This document shows positions 33,311 through 33,413 of a stretch of DNA of 33,413 nt, one piece after another. This stretch comes from Thermoanaerobaculia bacterium. Lineage in GTDB: Bacteria; Acidobacteriota; Thermoanaerobaculia; Multivoradales; J023. Numbering within the stretch: the first letter of the stretch is position 1; every line of letters starts with the position of its first letter. The position numbers and the translations under genes were made by a program. The notes beneath the pieces are model-generated. The model ran no database searches, was not told the origin of the DNA, and saw only the letters and a program-made list of their open reading frames with translations. Location: positions 1 through 33,413 of the forward strand of contig JALCBJ010000072.1 in NCBI GenBank assembly GCA_028066595.1, written 5' to 3'.

Positions 33311-33413
33311 AGGTGCTACCTGCTATGTCACTGCTTATGCGGAGCTCAGCATAACGAATGTTATGTGCAGCCCACAGTTATGTGGAGTAGGCGGTCTGGA
33401 CGGCTGAGTACGC
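33311..33413. mobile_element. probable end of an element inserted in RadC
   Basis: RadC homology ends abruptly at about 33311. What follows holds three copies of TTATGYGSAG (33335, 33361, 33378) and a near-perfect palindrome. This looks like a recombinase-binding end, possibly of a tyrosine-recombinase element, but no element gene is in view. Confidence 0.45.
33335..33354. repeat. 20-bp imperfect palindrome
   Basis: TTATGC and GCATAA flank a GAGCTC centre; 18 of 20 positions are symmetric. It is the first of the TTATG-type repeats beyond the RadC break. Confidence 0.6.

Larger units (their letters stand above)
32921..33413 (+). pseudogene. RadC-like gene, apparently interrupted
   Basis: The frame runs from ATG 32921 (GAGGTGG upstream) off the right edge. 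Residues ~84-130 match the RadC/JAB (MPN) family: QEVMVAAYLDSHHRLIGWQE, then VFRGTMDRIKVEPRQ and ILQTALLVNA. In the family the next segment is the metal-binding 'HNHPSG' motif. Here homology stops at residue 130 (about base 33311) and the frame continues into cysteine-rich nonsense translated from a palindromic, TTATG-rich sequence. The N-terminal helix-hairpin-helix of housekeeping RadC is absent, as in the short RadC proteins carried by plasmids and integrative elements. The catalytic half may lie beyond the window on the far side of the insert. Confidence 0.65.

Noticed and set aside
1..33413. CRISPR array, tRNA or rRNA genes
   Set aside because: No regularly spaced repeats and no tRNA-like or rRNA-like stretch was seen on either strand by reading.

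Overview
The window is a GC-rich bacterial segment with dense operons, frequent GTG/TTG starts and ATGA-type gene overlaps. The mix of a TPR-CHAT lipoprotein behind an ECF sigma/anti-sigma pair, caspase-like peptidases, WD40 repeats and vWA proteins suits an Acidobacteriota-like or Planctomycete/Myxococcus-like lineage. No ribosomal or tRNA marker is present, so the taxonomic guess is weak.

Layout. (1) The left edge (1-1484) has the 3' part of a WD40 beta-propeller gene and a small leftward helix-turn-helix gene. (2) A rightward run of eight genes (1783-10998) follows: an exported CsgG-like protein, a membrane vWA protein, an unknown 126-aa protein, two successive copies of a pair (M48-type membrane zinc peptidase plus four-helix membrane partner), and a small membrane protein. 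(3) Converging on it is a leftward run of twelve genes (30040 down to 10942): ECF sigma factor, zinc-finger anti-sigma factor, TPR-CHAT lipoprotein, a 51-aa acidic protein, a C25-like cysteine peptidase, a C14 caspase-like peptidase, GrpE-like, DnaK-like, a J-like membrane protein, a membrane FHA-like protein, a 1945-aa CHAT-NACHT-repeat protein, and a small DUF2610-like protein that starts at TTG. (4) The right edge (30041-33413) has a long noncoding stretch with hairpins, an IS110-family transposase, another noncoding stretch, and a RadC-like gene that loses homology just before its catalytic motif, where a TTATG-rich palindromic sequence begins.

How it may work together (inference). The leftward operon reads as a self-regulated stress or conflict system. 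A membrane anti-sigma factor would hold the sigma factor. Four predicted clan-CD cysteine peptidases (two CHAT, one C14, one C25-like) would be the effectors. The NACHT ATPase would sense and oligomerise, and a private Hsp70 set (DnaK, GrpE, degenerate J protein) would fold, hold or release one of these parts. The rightward operon supplies envelope-side partners. The vWA protein and the FHA-like protein share the same style of glycine-rich paired membrane helices, which hints that the two operons build one envelope-linked machine.

A 74-bp direct repeat (about 88% identical, ungapped) lies at 1538-1611 and again at 30280-30353. The two copies bracket exactly these two operons and nothing else. 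This makes the 20-gene block look like a single movable or co-regulated module, with mobile-element remnants just outside its right side.
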